From contig NC_133658.1 of the NCBI RefSeq assembly GCF_037893015.1, forward strand, positions 424,128,200-424,192,199: a stretch of 64,000 nt of DNA. Direction: 5' to 3'. The notes beneath the pieces are model-generated. The model saw only the letters and a list, made by a program, of their open reading frames with translations, searched no databases and had not been told where the DNA came from. This stretch comes from Macrotis lagotis. Its lineage: Eukaryota; Chordata; Mammalia; Peramelemorphia; Peramelidae. Positions 45,100-56,404 of this stretch are shown piece after piece (positions within the stretch are counted from its first letter, which is position 1; the number at the start of each line of letters is the position of its first letter). Made by a program: the position numbers and the translations under genes.

Positions 45100-45375
45100 G
45101 TCTCCATTTTGGGTAAGATCCAGGCCAACATCTTCATTTTCCTCTTGTTTCCTCTGACTCTTAGGATGCCTTCGTTTGCTTTTCAGCTCTCCTTCATGTT
45201 GTGACTTTCCATATTAGAATGTAAGCTCATTGTCAGCAAGAACTGTCTTCCTTTTTGCCTGTATTTTTATGCCCAGAATGTAGGTTCATCGACTGCCCAT
45301 CTACCTATTTGGTTTTGTATTTCTAATAACTAGCAAAATGCCTTATAATAGGTGCTTAATAAATAAAGGTGGGAT
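45100..45375 (+). mobile_element. L2 LINE 3' end
   Basis: AGAATGTAAGCTCATTGTCAG, AACTGTCTTCCTTTTTGCC and AGGTGCTTAATAAATAAAG. Confidence 0.7.
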
Positions 45376-45541
45376 TAAATTAAATTTTGGCTTTGGTGAA
45401 CTACAAATTCAGTAAGAGTCAATAGTACAATCTGGGAGTCTACAACAACAACAACAATAATATTAATAATAATATTATGACTTCAGAATGCTATTCTAGG
45501 CCAATTCTGATTTAAATCTGGTGTTTCAGGTTTGGGTTTAG

Positions 45542-45660
45542 AATGAGACATTCATAGACCATCTGATAGTCAATAAAAAGAAATTTATTGGATTTCAAAC
45601 AATGAGACATTCATAGTCTCATTATTAGATAGTTGTATAATAGTTAGTAAAAGGAAGTTT
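45542..45660 (+). repeat. Two-unit tandem duplication of about 59 bp
   Basis: AATGAGACATTCATAG starts both units (45542 and 45601), and each ends in AAGAAATTTAT/AAGGAAGTTTAT. The units have diverged between those points. Confidence 0.65.
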
Positions 45661-46479
45661 ATCTAGCAATAACTAGAAAGGATATTCAGCAAGGACACAG
45701 ATGATTGAGGTAGATTCAACTCCCCTGACTTTGAATTGTCTTAGTGTGCTGGAGAAATTCCTGGCTCTTGGTGTGTTGGCTTTTAAGACTTGTGACTAGG
45801 AAACTATCAATGGTTGAGTATTAGTTCTTTGAATTAATTCATTTTCAAGAATAGTTTAAAATCTTTTAAGGAAAAATTAGCCTATATTGCTTCTACAACA
45901 ATTACACCAAAGTAGGTGATAGGCCCAATGTACTAGGGGATAGTCTCTTGTCAGATTGCATTCAGGATTGCTTTGAATTCTGGCCATTGCACTAATAAAC
46001 TAAGAGAGCTCCGGAGGAGAGTAAACATGATGATAAAGGGATGGGAGACCCTTTGAAGGTTCCTTTGAAGGATCCTCTGAGCATATTTATGCTGGAGAAT
46101 ACTTGAGGGGGATATGATAATCTGCATTTCAACAAAAAGAAAACTCTGGTTTTCTAGAAGAGTTAGTTACTGTAGTCTAGTCAGTGGTTGACTAAAACAC
46201 ATTACATATAAGTAGGCATTTAATAAATGTATATTGAATTGAATTATATTGAATTTATTTTAAGTTAAAGAATTTTAAGGACACATGGAAGAGAGATTAA
46301 ATTTGTTCTACTTGGTCCCAGAGGACAGCAAGGGGTTAAGTTGCTGACAGATTTTAGATCAATGTAAGTAAGAAAATATTTCCTAACAATTGGTCCTAGC
46401 TAAGAGTGGAATGCACTGGGGTAAAGGAATAATAATTTATACTTTGCCTATTACTTGTCAGGTACCAGGCTAAGTGCTT

Positions 46480-47790
46480 TTTTTTTAAAATTTAGTTTTT
46501 TTTTTCAAGACAATGGGATTAAGTAACTTTTTTTTAATTTAAATTTATTTTTTATTAAAGATATTATTTGAGTTTTACATTTTTTCCCCAATCTTGCTTC
46601 CCCCCCCCACCAGAATGCACTCTGTCAGTCTTTACTTTGTTTCCATGTTGTACCTTGATCCAAAATGGGTGTGATGAAAGAGAAATCATATCCTTAAAGA
46701 GAAGTCTAAGAGGTAACAAGATCAGACAATAAGATATCTGTTTTTTTTTCTAAATTAAAGGGAATATTCCTTGTACTTTGTTCAAACTCCACAGCTCCTT
46801 ATCTGGATACAGATGGTACTCTCCTTTGCAGACAGCTCAAAATTGTTCCCAATTGTTGCACTGATGGAATGAGCAAGTCCTTCAAGCTTGAACATCACTC
46901 CCATATTGCTATTAGGGTGTACAGTCTTTCTCTGGTTCTGCTCATCTCACTCAGCATCAGTTCATGCAAATCCCTCCAGGCTTCCCTGAAATCCAGTCCC
47001 TCCTGGTTTCTAATAGAACAATAGTGTTCCATGACATACATATACCACAATTGAAGGACATTTACTGGATTTCTAGTTCTTTGCCACCACAAACAGGGCA
47101 GCTATAAATATTTTTGTACAAGTAATGTTTTTACCTTTTTTCCTCATCTCTTCAGGGTATAGACCCAGTAGTGGTATTGCTTGGTCAAAGGGTATGTACA
47201 TTTTTGTTGCCCTTTGGGCATAGTTCCAAATAGCTCTCCAGAAGGGTTGGATGAGTTCACAGCTCCACCAACAGTATAATAGTGTCCCAGATTTCCTACA
47301 TCCCTTCCAACAATGATCATTATCCTTCCTGGTCATACTGGCCAATCTGAGAGGTGTGAGGTGGTACCTCAGAGAAGCTTTAATTTGCATTTCTCTAATA
47401 ATTAATGATTTAGAGCATTTTTTCATATGGCTATGGATTACTTTGATCTCCTCATCTGTAAATTGCCTTTGCATATCCTTTGACCATTTGTCAATTGGGG
47501 AATGGCTTTTTGTTTTAAAAATATGACTCAGTTCTCTGTATATTTTAGAAATGAGTCCTTTGTCAGAATCATTAGTTGTAAAGATCGTTTCCCAATTTAC
47601 TACATTTCTTTTGATCTTGGTTACATTGGTTTTATCTGTGCAAAAGCTTTTTAATTTAATGTAATCGAAATCACCTAATTGGTTTGGGATTAAGTAACTT
47701 GCTAATTTTTAAGTGTCTGAGGTCAAATTTGAACTCAGGTCCACCTGACTCCAGGGTAGATGCTCTATCCATTGCACCACCAAGTTGCCC
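46480..47790 (-). mobile_element. SINE-A-related SINE split by L1
   Basis: Left piece 46480-46529 (poly(T), TTCAAGACAATGGGATTAAG) and right piece 47701-47790 (GCTAATTTTTAAGTGTCTGAG, AACTCAGGTCCACCTGACTC, CACCACCAAGTTGCCCC) form one reverse copy. The inserted L1 and one copy of its TSD separate them. Confidence 0.88.
46530..47685 (-). mobile_element. L1 LINE, 1156-bp 5'-truncated copy
   Basis: Best L1 in the window. The minus-strand ORF2 C-terminal part spans about 47680 to 46895 with few breaks. 47073-47474 is open for 133 codons and shows SHMKKCSKSLIIREMQIK, YHLTPLRLASMTR, then CWKGCRKSGTLLYCWWSCEL, with the C-terminal zinc-knuckle-like CX3CX7HX4C of L1 ORF2p altered to CX3C...CX4C because the histidine position reads tyrosine. 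LWYMYVMEHYCSIRNQE follows in another frame. The 3' UTR ends in poly(T). A perfect 15-bp TSD GGGATTAAGTAACTT (46515-46529 and 47686-47700) defines both ends. Confidence 0.95.
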
Positions 47791-47809
47791 CTACCCTAGT
47801 ACTTTTTAC

Positions 47810-47990
47810 AAATAGCTTCTCATTTGATCTTCAAAATAATCCTGAGAGGAAGGTGTTATTTTGATTCTCATTTTAAAGTTGGGGAAAGGAAGGCAAAACA
47901 GAGGTTAAGTGACTTGCCCAGGATAATACAACTAGTGTCTGAGGTTAGATTTGAACTCAGGTCTTCCTGACTCCAGGAGTAAAACTTTTT
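47810..47990 (-). mobile_element. MIR SINE, reverse
   Basis: GAGAGGAAGGTGTTATTTTG, GAGGTTAAGTGACTTGCCC and GATTTGAACTCAGGTCTTCC. Confidence 0.85.
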
Positions 47991-48329
47991 TTTTCATTTT
48001 ACTACCATTCATGGTTCTGCTCAGAATTCTACAAGTATTCATATGAAAACTGGATGTCTATTTGTTCAGAATGCTTCAGATTGGGCTATTGGTCAGCTGT
48101 GATTTGGACTAGATTTCCTCTAAGTCAGTGGTCAAACTCAAAAAGAAATGGGAGCTCCTAAACCCACCCTGAAGGATGCATATTGACTTAGAAAATCATA
48201 TACTAATATTATTTATGTTTTGTTGTATTTTTATTTGTTTTACTAAATATTTCTCAATTACAGTTTAATATGATTCAGGAAGTACTAAAGAATGCTATGG
48301 CTCACATATGACTGTGTGTTTGATTTTTC

Positions 48330-48620
48330 AGCTCTACAGCATCTTTCTATTTTGACATTCTGTGATTCTATATTCAGTTCTTACCCTTGCCTTTTCCATG
48401 TCCATGATTTTGCTCACACTATTCATCCATGCCTGGAATGGAGCCTCTACACAACTCTATCAATTGACCTTTCTTTATTACTTCAAGGTCCAACTCAAGT
48501 ACTCCCTCATCTTTGAAGCATTCTCTGATTGCTGTCCTTTTCCACTTTGAACTTCCTGAAATTTCTCATAGAACTTTGCTTGTAACACTTCTTTGAACTT
48601 ACTTCATTTTCTCCTATATC
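48330..48620 (+). mobile_element. L2 LINE ORF2 end
   Basis: CATGCCTGGAATGGAGCCTC, CTTCAAGGTCCAACTCAAG and GAAGCATTCTCTGATTGC match the L2 segment encoding the last residues of ORF2. Confidence 0.78.
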
Positions 48621-48624
48621 AAAA

Positions 48625-49590
48625 TTATGTGTAAGGGAGAGAGTTCCCCCTCCACTCAGTTGAAGTATTCCCTGAAGCCCCAGAAGGTAATCATGAGGTG
48701 TTAATGATGTGTTAAGCTAACTGTGAAGATGTATCTAAGTCTTGATCCATTTATGATGTACCTCTCTGATTGAATCAAGGAAGGAACAATAATATAGGTA
48801 AACTCAGGAGAGAATTTCGTCAGTTTTAAAAATTGAAAAAAAATTTTAAGTTGGAAGCTAATTAGGAAGATCCATGATGGGGCAGGAGAGGAAGAAGAGG
48901 AAAAGGGAATTTCTGTCTTCTCCCCTTATCTTTTATCATTGGGTTTGAAGAGGAATCACTTGGTCAGTAGGAGAAAATGTATAGTAGAATTATCAAACCC
49001 TAATATCAAAAAGGAGAAGGCAACATCAAGGAGTATGACTCTGGCAGCAGAGAATAGAACTGGACTATAGAGAGAAGCAGACCCTGAAAACTCATGAGAA
49101 ATTCATCCTGAAGAGACACTATACTGAGGGGAATCACATAAGGAAATTTATAGTGAGAAAAAAAAAGACTTTCATAACCCTGTAGTAGTTATGGATATTT
49201 TCCCCACACATGTATATTACTATTTTTAACTAATTCTTTCCATGGACACTGTGTATTTGTGGGAGATTGTGACCCAGATTTATGGGTGAATATTTTGTAA
49301 CTACTACTCTTGTTATGCTATCTGAATAAATGCCTTTTCTAAGACTTTAATTAAGTCTACTGGTTAATTGTAAATTGGAAGCAATGGGGGAGGGGGGGGT
49401 TGAACTTTCAGTGAAGGAGTAGAGCTCTACAGGATTATCCCTAGAAACTGAGAATGATCAAGGGAGTCATAGGTATCATGCATACATATACATATGCATA
49501 TATATAGATGTGTTGTGTGTATATGACTCAACCTATATATAACTCACAAATCTGACCTTCCCTCATTAGACTATAAGTTCATAGAAAGCT
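48625..49590. other. Low-copy sequence, possible LTR-like end
   Basis: No known repeat consensus or coding signal. GCTATCTGAATAAATGCC at about 49318-49336 gives a poly(A)-signal context of the kind seen at LTR ends or last exons, but no partner LTR, primer site or exon is visible. Confidence 0.4.
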
Positions 49591-49599
49591 TATTTAGTA

Positions 49600-49735
49600 C
49601 AAAGGAAAGAATTATTGCACTTGGAACTTGGGTTGTAGTTCTGGTTTTATCATTATCTCTGCCACTTTGGGCAAGTTATTTCACTTCTATTTACCTCAGT
49701 TAAACCAACTATAAAATAGAGAAAGTACTATTTGA
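49600..49735 (+). mobile_element. MIR-like SINE
   Basis: GCACTTGGAACTTGGGTTG, CACTTTGGGCAAGTTATTTC and TTTACCTCAGTTAAACC. Confidence 0.7.
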
Positions 49736-49790
49736 ACTACTATTTGCAGTTAGGAGGAAACTATACTGTAAATTCAATTAATATAATAAG

Positions 49791-49912
49791 GGGCAGCTAG
49801 GTGGTGCAGTGGATAGAGCACTGGCCCTGGTGTTAGGGAGACACTTAATTACCTAGCTAGGTGGCCTAGGGCAAGCCACTTAACCCCATTGCCTTGCAAA
49901 AATTTTTTTTTT
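49791..49912 (+). mobile_element. SINE-A, internally deleted
   Basis: Head GGGGCAGCTAGGTGGTGCAG intact. A deletion removes the B-box region between TAGGGAG and ACACTTAATTACC. AATTAATAT-like duplicates flank it. Confidence 0.88.
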
Positions 49913-49919
49913 TAAATTT

Positions 49920-50725
49920 AATTAATATTTAACAATGAATATTATTGTATTATTATTGAAAACAGGATATTATGAAAATCTTTGTATCTTTACTACCTAA
50001 CAGAGGGTGGGTTCTTAATAGATGTTCAGTGAATGAATTTGAGCTAGACCTTGAAGGATATATATGCAATTTAGTTAGGCAAAAATGTCAAGAAAACAGG
50101 GATTAGTTTGAGGAAAAGTATATGTGTCTGTGAGTTAGGAATAAAGGTTGAATGGAGCTGGAGATGAGCCCTGAGAGTTTCTGTTGAGTCCCTATTATAG
50201 AGTGTCTTGAATGAGGCTTCTGGGATCCTCAAAATGAAGGAAATGGAGGTTCAGTTATGCATAACTTCTTCCAGGTTCCCTGTATACTTGATCCCAGCAG
50301 TTCCACTTGTTTGGAAGGAGCTCGTAGAATTCTGTTGATAGTTGTTCTTGGCAGTGACTTTGTATCTGCCCCAGGGCTAGCATTTGGCTTCAACCCCAGA
50401 TATTTAAATGTGACTGATTAAAATTAGGGTGATTTCTTGGACTTCTAGAAGTGAGTCACTCTGGTAAAGGGCACTTACCCAATTCATCCTAGGGGCAGGC
50501 ACTGTCTTTTTGAGCCCATGAGAGTGATAGCATTACCAGTTCTTGGGCAGAATAGAAAAAAATTATCAGATCCTGCAGGATCTTGAAAAACAAGGGAAAA
50601 AAGAAAACCATCAAGCAATTTTGGATGATGTGGGTAGAAGAAAAAAATCATTATTTAAAAAAAACCTGCTGTATTGTGCCCATCAAAACTTTTTGATAGA
50701 CTTCTAAGGTCTGGCTATGCTGTTG
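49920..50725. other. Low-copy sequence, no gene
   Basis: An L2-like or D-like trace occurs near 49995-50060. Otherwise no recognised feature. Confidence 0.5.
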
Positions 50726-50729
50726 AGCA

Positions 50730-50870
50730 ACATTATATGGGGTCACAAAAATTGGATATTACTCCTTCCTCTACCTTGAACTCAAAGTGACCTAGGGCAA
50801 GTTGTTTCCCTTCTCTGACCTCAATGTCCTTTTCAGTGAAATGGAATAACAATACTTACATTACCTTCCA
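50730..50870 (+). mobile_element. MIR-like SINE
   Basis: AAAGTGACCTAGGGCAAGTTG and CTGACCTCAATGTCCTTTTCAG lead into an AAATGGAATAACAATAC core. Confidence 0.65.
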
Positions 50871-51189
50871 CATCCTTAATCATGAGGGGGGGGATGAAAG
50901 CTAATGAAGGTGAACTTTGTAAACTAATGTCAGAATCCCAGGAACTTTGGCTTAAAAGCACTGCTGAGAAGAAAGAATGACTTACAAAGTATTACCAAGG
51001 ACACTATCACTAATTTTGTCATTCAAATTCATAAGTATTTGAACCTTTCTGTATTTTCTGAGTCCAAGATCTCCATAAGCTCAGAGCAAAACTCTGTCAT
51101 AGCACATTCACTTTGTTCATTAGACCTAGAAGGGTCCCCCCTCAGAAATGATCCAAATCATTTAAAATTTTATTTTTTTCCTCATCTTC

Positions 51190-51424
51190 TTCTTGTTCAG
51201 CCATTTTAGTCAAGTCTGACTCTGTGATGGCATTTGGGACTTTCTTGTCAAAGATACTGAAGTGGTTTGTCATTTCCTTCTCCAGGTCATTTTATAGATG
51301 AGGAAACTGAAGCAAACAGTTAAGTGGCTTGCACAGGGTCAACAGATATGGTAAGTGTCAGAGGCTAGATTTGAACTCAGGCTTCCTGACTGCAGGTATA
51401 TCTACTGCACCACCTAGCTGCTCT
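51190..51424 (-). mobile_element. SINE-C, full length, reverse
   Basis: From tail (TTGTTCAGCCATTTTAGTC, AAGTCTGACTCTGTGATGG) through TTTGTCATTTCCTTCTCC to the head CTGCACCACCTAGCTGCTC. Confidence 0.85.
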
Positions 51425-51574
51425 AATATATCATATATTTCTACTTATACAGCCATTGCTAGTTCCTGGAACAAGCTATACATGATGGTTATTGTTTCAT
51501 AAACTAGCCTCTTTGGGAATTTTACTTTGTATATAGAAGTACTCATTTTAAATACTATTTGTTAAATTTGGAAT

Positions 51575-51730
51575 AGAGGCAACTGATTGACTCCCTAGAA
51601 TCAGGAAGACTTGAATTCAAATTGGCCTCAGAGTCTTACTATAACTGTTTGACCCTGGGCAAATCACGTAACTTTTTTGCTTCAATTTCCTCATCTTTAA
51701 AATGAACTAGAAAAGAAAATGGCAAGTGTT
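51575..51730 (+). mobile_element. SINE-C, 3'-truncated
   Basis: GAATCAGGAAGACTTGAATTC, GACCCTGGGCAAATCACG and AGAAAAGAAAATGGCAAG are present. The gene-specific tail is absent. Confidence 0.7.
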
Positions 51731-51739
51731 AGAGATCTC

Positions 51740-52245
51740 TAGGCTCCCAGTTCAGTCTTAGTTTTGCTTCACAGGGTTTCAAAAAAAGGGAAAAAACCCC
51801 AGACACAGAATCTCCTCTTTATAAACAATGAGGCCAATTAGGTAATTCACTGAAGAATTGAATTCAAAAGATTCAAAAATCTTTGCTTCTCCAGCTATGC
51901 CATGCTCACTGATAACATTTGATGGCTAAGTGCTCACAGTCCCTTTAATTTACTTAGGTAGACCTGGTTTGTAGTGGAATTCTCCATATTGGTCAGTTGT
52001 TTTGTGTCACTTGGTCTCTAGATGTTTGGTTGGTCTGCCCGGGGATCTGGAGCTCTACCAAGAGCTTTACTGTGGACATATGCCACCTTGCCCAGAGCCT
52101 GAGGTCCACAGATGCCTCATCAGTCTGTCTGGTTGCATTTAAGAATTTGACCTACTTTCCAGTTATTTACACCCATCCTTCCCTCTGTGTGTATGGGGGG
52201 TGGGGGGAGAAGGGAGGACGATATGGGAGAACTGCCTAAGCCCTT
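51740..52245. other. Low-copy sequence, no gene
   Basis: An 80-codon plus-strand frame (51997-52239) has no recognisable domain. No repeat is recognised. Confidence 0.45.
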
Positions 52246-52371
<126 letters not shown>

Positions 52372-52439
52372 AATGTGGGCATACACACATATAGATGTAT
52401 AAAATGAAGTCTAAAATGCAGAGTATGTATGCTCATATA

Positions 52440-53100
52440 TTCTATGTAAATGTGTGTGCATGGGTTTATATATATAATGTGTATATATGTAATATATGTT
52501 ATAGTATATATAATATATATGTGGGTATGTCTTAAAAGTATAGGACCATTCCTCCTCTGTAAAACAAGAACAATCTCAGATCCCTCCTAGCTCTGACCTA
52601 AGATTTATGATTCTAAGAATCTTCCCAGCTCTACCATTCTATATTCTAGGGTTCCTGGGGTGATTGAGGAGTCTCACTAACTTACTGAACTGGGTCACCT
52701 CTTATAGAGGTGAACACACAATCCTGAGCATCTTTGTAAGACTGATTCTAATACTTTTTCCAGCTTCAATATTCTTTGGTCCCATGTTCACTGGGTTCTT
52801 GTTGTGACTGTTGTCCAGGAGATGAATCCCAGATTTTCAAACAAAGGAGGATAGGTAGCAAAACCCTATGAAACTGAAATACAACTAGAGTGTGCTCCAA
52901 ATTAATCAGTATTCCCCTCCCTCAACTCAGCTTTTAGGAGAAAGACAAATCATGCACAACAACCAAGAATCTGCTACAGTTTGTAAAATATTTTTTAATG
53001 TTTTACTGAATTCATTGCTATAGTCAATGAATTTGAAATTTATCTTCAGAATAATTCTGTGAAGTAGGGGTTAAAATGCTTTGTACACAGATAGCACTAC
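52440..53100. other. Low-copy sequence, no gene
   Basis: TA/TG-rich until about 52530, then unremarkable. MIR-like traces near 52550-52640 are weak. Confidence 0.5.
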
Positions 53101-53520
53101 ACCAACACGGTGTCATTATTCATGGAGATTGGTTTCATTAGGCTCCTCTCTGTGCATTTTCCTTGTGAGTCAGTGATGGGTAGTTACCATTTTCCTGGCA
53201 CGGAAGAAGAGGCCAAGCCACAAATGATAAACAGAAAGGCAGAAAGATTGCTTTGTGGTTGGGAACCTTGCCCAAGTCCACAGTGTGTTGACTCTCTTGG
53301 AGAGAAGAGGGCTCACCTGGAAGCTCTCTTCATTTACATTAAAATCATGGGGACTGTGTCTTCTTCCCTTATTCTCTCTTGTGCTGTACACTGGACTTGG
53401 CTTCCAGGAAGGGCTATAAAAATGCATGTTGAAAGAATAAATATTAACAATGGTAATTATTGCATGGCTCTTTAAATAGGCAGGTAGAGGGGGGTCAGGT
53501 GAATAGAATGTTTGGACTGA
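53100..53520. other. Two opposed 120-codon frames, no known protein
   Basis: Plus frame 53110-53475 and minus frame 53170-53541 overlap almost fully. Neither shows a domain, a signal peptide or splice-flanked boundaries, and a reverse MIR-like trace (CCTTGCCCAAGTCCACAGTG) crosses both. Confidence 0.4.
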
Positions 53521-53529
53521 AGTAAAAAG

Positions 53530-53727
53530 ACTCATTTTCATGAGTACAAATCTGGTCTCAAATACTTACTAACTGTGTGACCCTGGGCAAGTCCCTTAAC
53601 ACTATTTGCTTTAGTTTACTTATCTGTAAAACGAGCTGGAGAAGGAAATGGCAAACTACTCCAGTGTCTTTGTCCCTAAATTGGGTCATGAAGAGTAGGA
53701 GATGATGGAAAAACAACCTAATAACAA
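53530..53727 (+). mobile_element. SINE-C, 5'-truncated
   Basis: GTACAAATCTGGTCTCAAAT, GTGACCCTGGGCAAGTCCC, GGAGAAGGAAATGGCAAACT and the end AATAACAAC. Confidence 0.8.
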
Positions 53728-53734
53728 CTGGGCT

Positions 53735-53900
53735 TTACATAAATAATCTCATTTCATCTTCCCAGCAATACTCTTCAACTTTTCCCATTTTGCACATGAG
53801 AAAACTGAGGTGTGGAGTTGTTAAATGATTTGCCCATTGAGTAACAGAACTAGAATTATTCTAAGACCAGCATTTTTTGTGATTTTCCACACTACCTCTC
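53735..53900 (-). mobile_element. MIR SINE, reverse
   Basis: AATCTCATTTCATCTTCCC, CACATGAGAAAACTGAGG and AAATGATTTGCCCATTGAG. Confidence 0.8.
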
Positions 53901-53904
53901 CAAT

Positions 53905-55000
53905 TAAATGAATAAGTGAATGGATTCCATCTGTCAGAGCATCTAACAGTAGATTTTTAAGCTAGCAGCCTGTAAATTCATGCTCTACAGAGCTCCAAGT
54001 AGCCATTGCCAAGTCTCTTCTGCAGAAACGCATATAACCACAGAGATGCTTAGGTGCATACTTAATCAGGAGATAAGGATAATTCAGGGCTGGAAAGGTG
54101 AGAGGCATTGGTGCTAGTGCCTATAGGGAAAGATTTCTTCCCTTGACTTCTCTACATTGAAGGCAACTTGGGTGAGAATGATCGATTTTAGATTTGGAGG
54201 GGAGATCATCTGCAGCAATAGGAAATAATGTTTTAGATTATGGCAAAAGGTAGTGGATATGAAGTTAGCTTGAGGGCAGAAAGTCCAAGAGTATGGAGGA
54301 AGAGTGAGGGTTTATGGTAGATAAGACAACAAAGAGAAAGAAGAGATACTGTGAGTTAGATCTTCCTGGATAGTCTAGGTGATTTGTGTATGTAGGAAGG
54401 GATAGGATGAACAGGTTGGGGAATGTGGGGAGGAAGATACATTCATTATAATTTACTTCAATATGGGCTTGTGGTTTGCTTGCTAGCCATTCTAAGATAT
54501 AAGCTTTAAGGTGGGCTCCTTCTGGTCCCTGGTCAGTTTATCTACTACTCCCCAAAGGCTTCCAGGGATAATTGTAAAATATTGTTGGAGGAGTATTCTA
54601 ATACTGTTGCTTATTCTTTAGTACATGGTAGTGAAGAAAGAAGGTATTAAAAAGGAAAAATGTCACACTTCTCCAAATCACTAGAGTCATTTTTGGATTG
54701 GGATTATGAACTTTGGCAAACACAGTCCTGTAGATTTGTAAGGATAACAAATATTAAACTGAGTGCAAAATATAAGGGTTGGGATCAGGTGAATCAATGA
54801 TTTCACCCTAAATTAAAATAATTAACAAAATGTTATCTCCCAATAGCCTTATTTTAATTGACCAATCAGTCAAGGCATTGAATAAGATGTAAAAAAAGTC
54901 CTTGATTCATTTGAAAGGGAGTGAGAACTTTAGGATAAAATGAAATGAAGCTATACACAAAGGGTCATGCTGACTGAAGAGATTCAGTCATGATCCATGA
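53905..55000. other. Low-copy sequence, no gene
   Basis: About 1.1 kb with no recognised repeat, RNA or coding signal. An AATCATGGAACA-type unit trace begins at 55020. Confidence 0.5.
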
Positions 55001-55194
55001 ATCATGGATAAAATAGCAAGGCACAGAATATTGGAGCTGGAAGACAGTTTAGAATCACTGAACATGGAATGATAGAATTAGAAGAAGATTTAGAAATAAC
55101 CTAGCCCACCCCTTCTGGGTGCCCCCAGGCAGCAATTGTGAATATCCGCATATGTTTTCTGGTTCTCAGGTTACTACTAGGATATTTCTTATCC

Positions 55195-55400
55195 CTAAAC
55201 CCTGCCCAATGAATCAATGAATCAAAGAATGAATGAGATTTTAAAAAAATTATTAAGTGCTTCCTATATGCTGAGCATTATGTTAAGTGCTGGGGATACA
55301 GGTACAAAATTCAAAAACCATCTTTATCTTAAGGAACTTACATCCTAATGGGGGAAGACAGTACATCTAGGGGAATGATAAGGGAAGGAAAACCACAGGG
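55195..55400 (+). repeat. Dispersed repeat D, 5' part
   Basis: AATGAATCAATGAATCAAAG, TTATTAAGTGCTTCCTATATG, GTGCTGGGGATACAGGTAC and GGAACTTACATCCTAATGG. Confidence 0.62.
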
Positions 55401-55540
55401 ATGGTAAGACAATTAGACAATTGATAGATAACTCCTTTCCAGGAATATTGATTTGATTACAAAATGGGCTGAGATCTGACATTTGTGTCTATAGATTCAC
55501 CTATATTCTGATAAAAGCATTTGATTACATATCACAGAAA

Positions 55541-55618
55541 CACACACTCACATGCACATGCATGCGCACGCACACACATACACACACACACAAACACACA
55601 CACACACACACACACACT
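55541..55618 (+). repeat. (CA)n microsatellite
   Basis: Interrupted CA tract with CATGCGCACG near the start, longest pure run in the last 30 bases. Confidence 0.95.
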
Positions 55619-55808
55619 CACATACTCACAAATACCCATGATCAATCAATCAATCAGCAAATGTTTATTAAGTGTTTACTTTGTGTGCTAGACAATGGGA
55701 ATACAAAGAGGTCAATGTCACTGGACTGAAGAATATTTGCTGAGGAGTAAGTATAAGAAGACTAACCACTGGGCAATCTGGTTGCACATATTCACTTCTT
55801 TTTCTTTT

Positions 55809-55916
55809 ATCTTTTTTTGCAAGGCAATGGGGATAAGTGACTTATTAAGTCACTTGATTTGATTTGAACTCAGGTTCTCCTGACTCCAGGGTCAGTGTTC
55901 TTTATCCACTGTGCCA
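55809..55916 (-). mobile_element. SINE-A, internally deleted, reverse
   Basis: Poly(T), GCAAGGCAATGGGGATAAG, then a deletion, GAACTCAGGTTCTCCTGAC and the head TTATCCACTGTGCCACC. It lies head-to-head with the next element. Confidence 0.85.
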
Positions 55917-56225
55917 CCTAGATGGTGCAGTGGATAGAGCATTGGCCATGGAGTCAGGAGGATGGGAGTATGAATCCGACTGTAGACATTTGACTCTTAC
56001 TAGCTGTGTGTTCTTGGGCAAGTCACTTAACCCTGATTGCCTTGCATCCAAGGTCATCTCCAATCATCCTGATTCACATCTGGCCACTGGACCCAGATGG
56101 CTCTGGAGGACAAAGTGAGGCCAATGACTTAGCACAGTACTTCCCTCACTCAAATCTAATTCATGTATTTGCCTTGGCATCGCCTCACTGTTGTAGTGGT
56201 CTTCTTTGGAAATGAAGTACAAATA
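55917..56225 (+). mobile_element. SINE-B, full length
   Basis: Head GATGGTGCAGTGGATAGAGC, B box GTATGAATCC, CTTGGGCAAGTCACTTAACC, body CACTGGACCCAGATGGCTC and the tail GAAATGAAGTACAAATATTATT. Confidence 0.85.
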
Positions 56226-56404
56226 TTATTATTATAAAAAAGACTGGAAAAGTAGGAAGGGACTAGATAATAAAAAGGCATATAGAGCATTTTGCATATG
56301 ATTCTGGAGGTAAAAAAAGATACACTGGAGTTTATTGAAAGGATGGGTGTCTGAGACATCATTAGATTTGCTTTAGGAAAATCAATTTGGTGGCATACAT
56401 AGAG

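Larger units (their letters stand above)
44195..46425 (+). mobile_element. L3/CR1-class LINE, split
   Basis: 44195-44560 translates (with shifts) as VARLVEQGKDIIHLNF...SHAIFVDK, like the RT segment YLDFSKAFDTVSH of CR1/L3. Later pieces at 45385-45435 (GAACTACAAATTCAGTAAGAG), 46005-46120 and 46285-46425 (TTCTACTTGGTCCCAGAGGA, TTTCCTAACAATTGGTCC) continue to the 3' part. L2 and unknown sequence separate them. Confidence 0.68.
55635..56400 (+). repeat. Dispersed repeat D, split by two SINEs
   Basis: Left piece 55635-55770 (TCAGCAAATGTTTATTAAGTG, GTAAGTATAAGAAGACTAA) and right piece 56230-56400 (AAGACTGGAAAAGTAGGAAG, CACTGGAGTTTATTGAAAGG) flank a pair of opposed SINEs. Confidence 0.6.

Noticed and set aside
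48625..49420. Possible solo LTR ending near an AATAAA
   Set aside because: No TG...CA ends, TSD, second LTR or known LTR consensus could be identified.
53110..53541. Opposed 121- and 123-codon frames
   Set aside because: Overlapping on both strands, no motif, crossed by a MIR-like trace, so a chance pair is the simpler reading.
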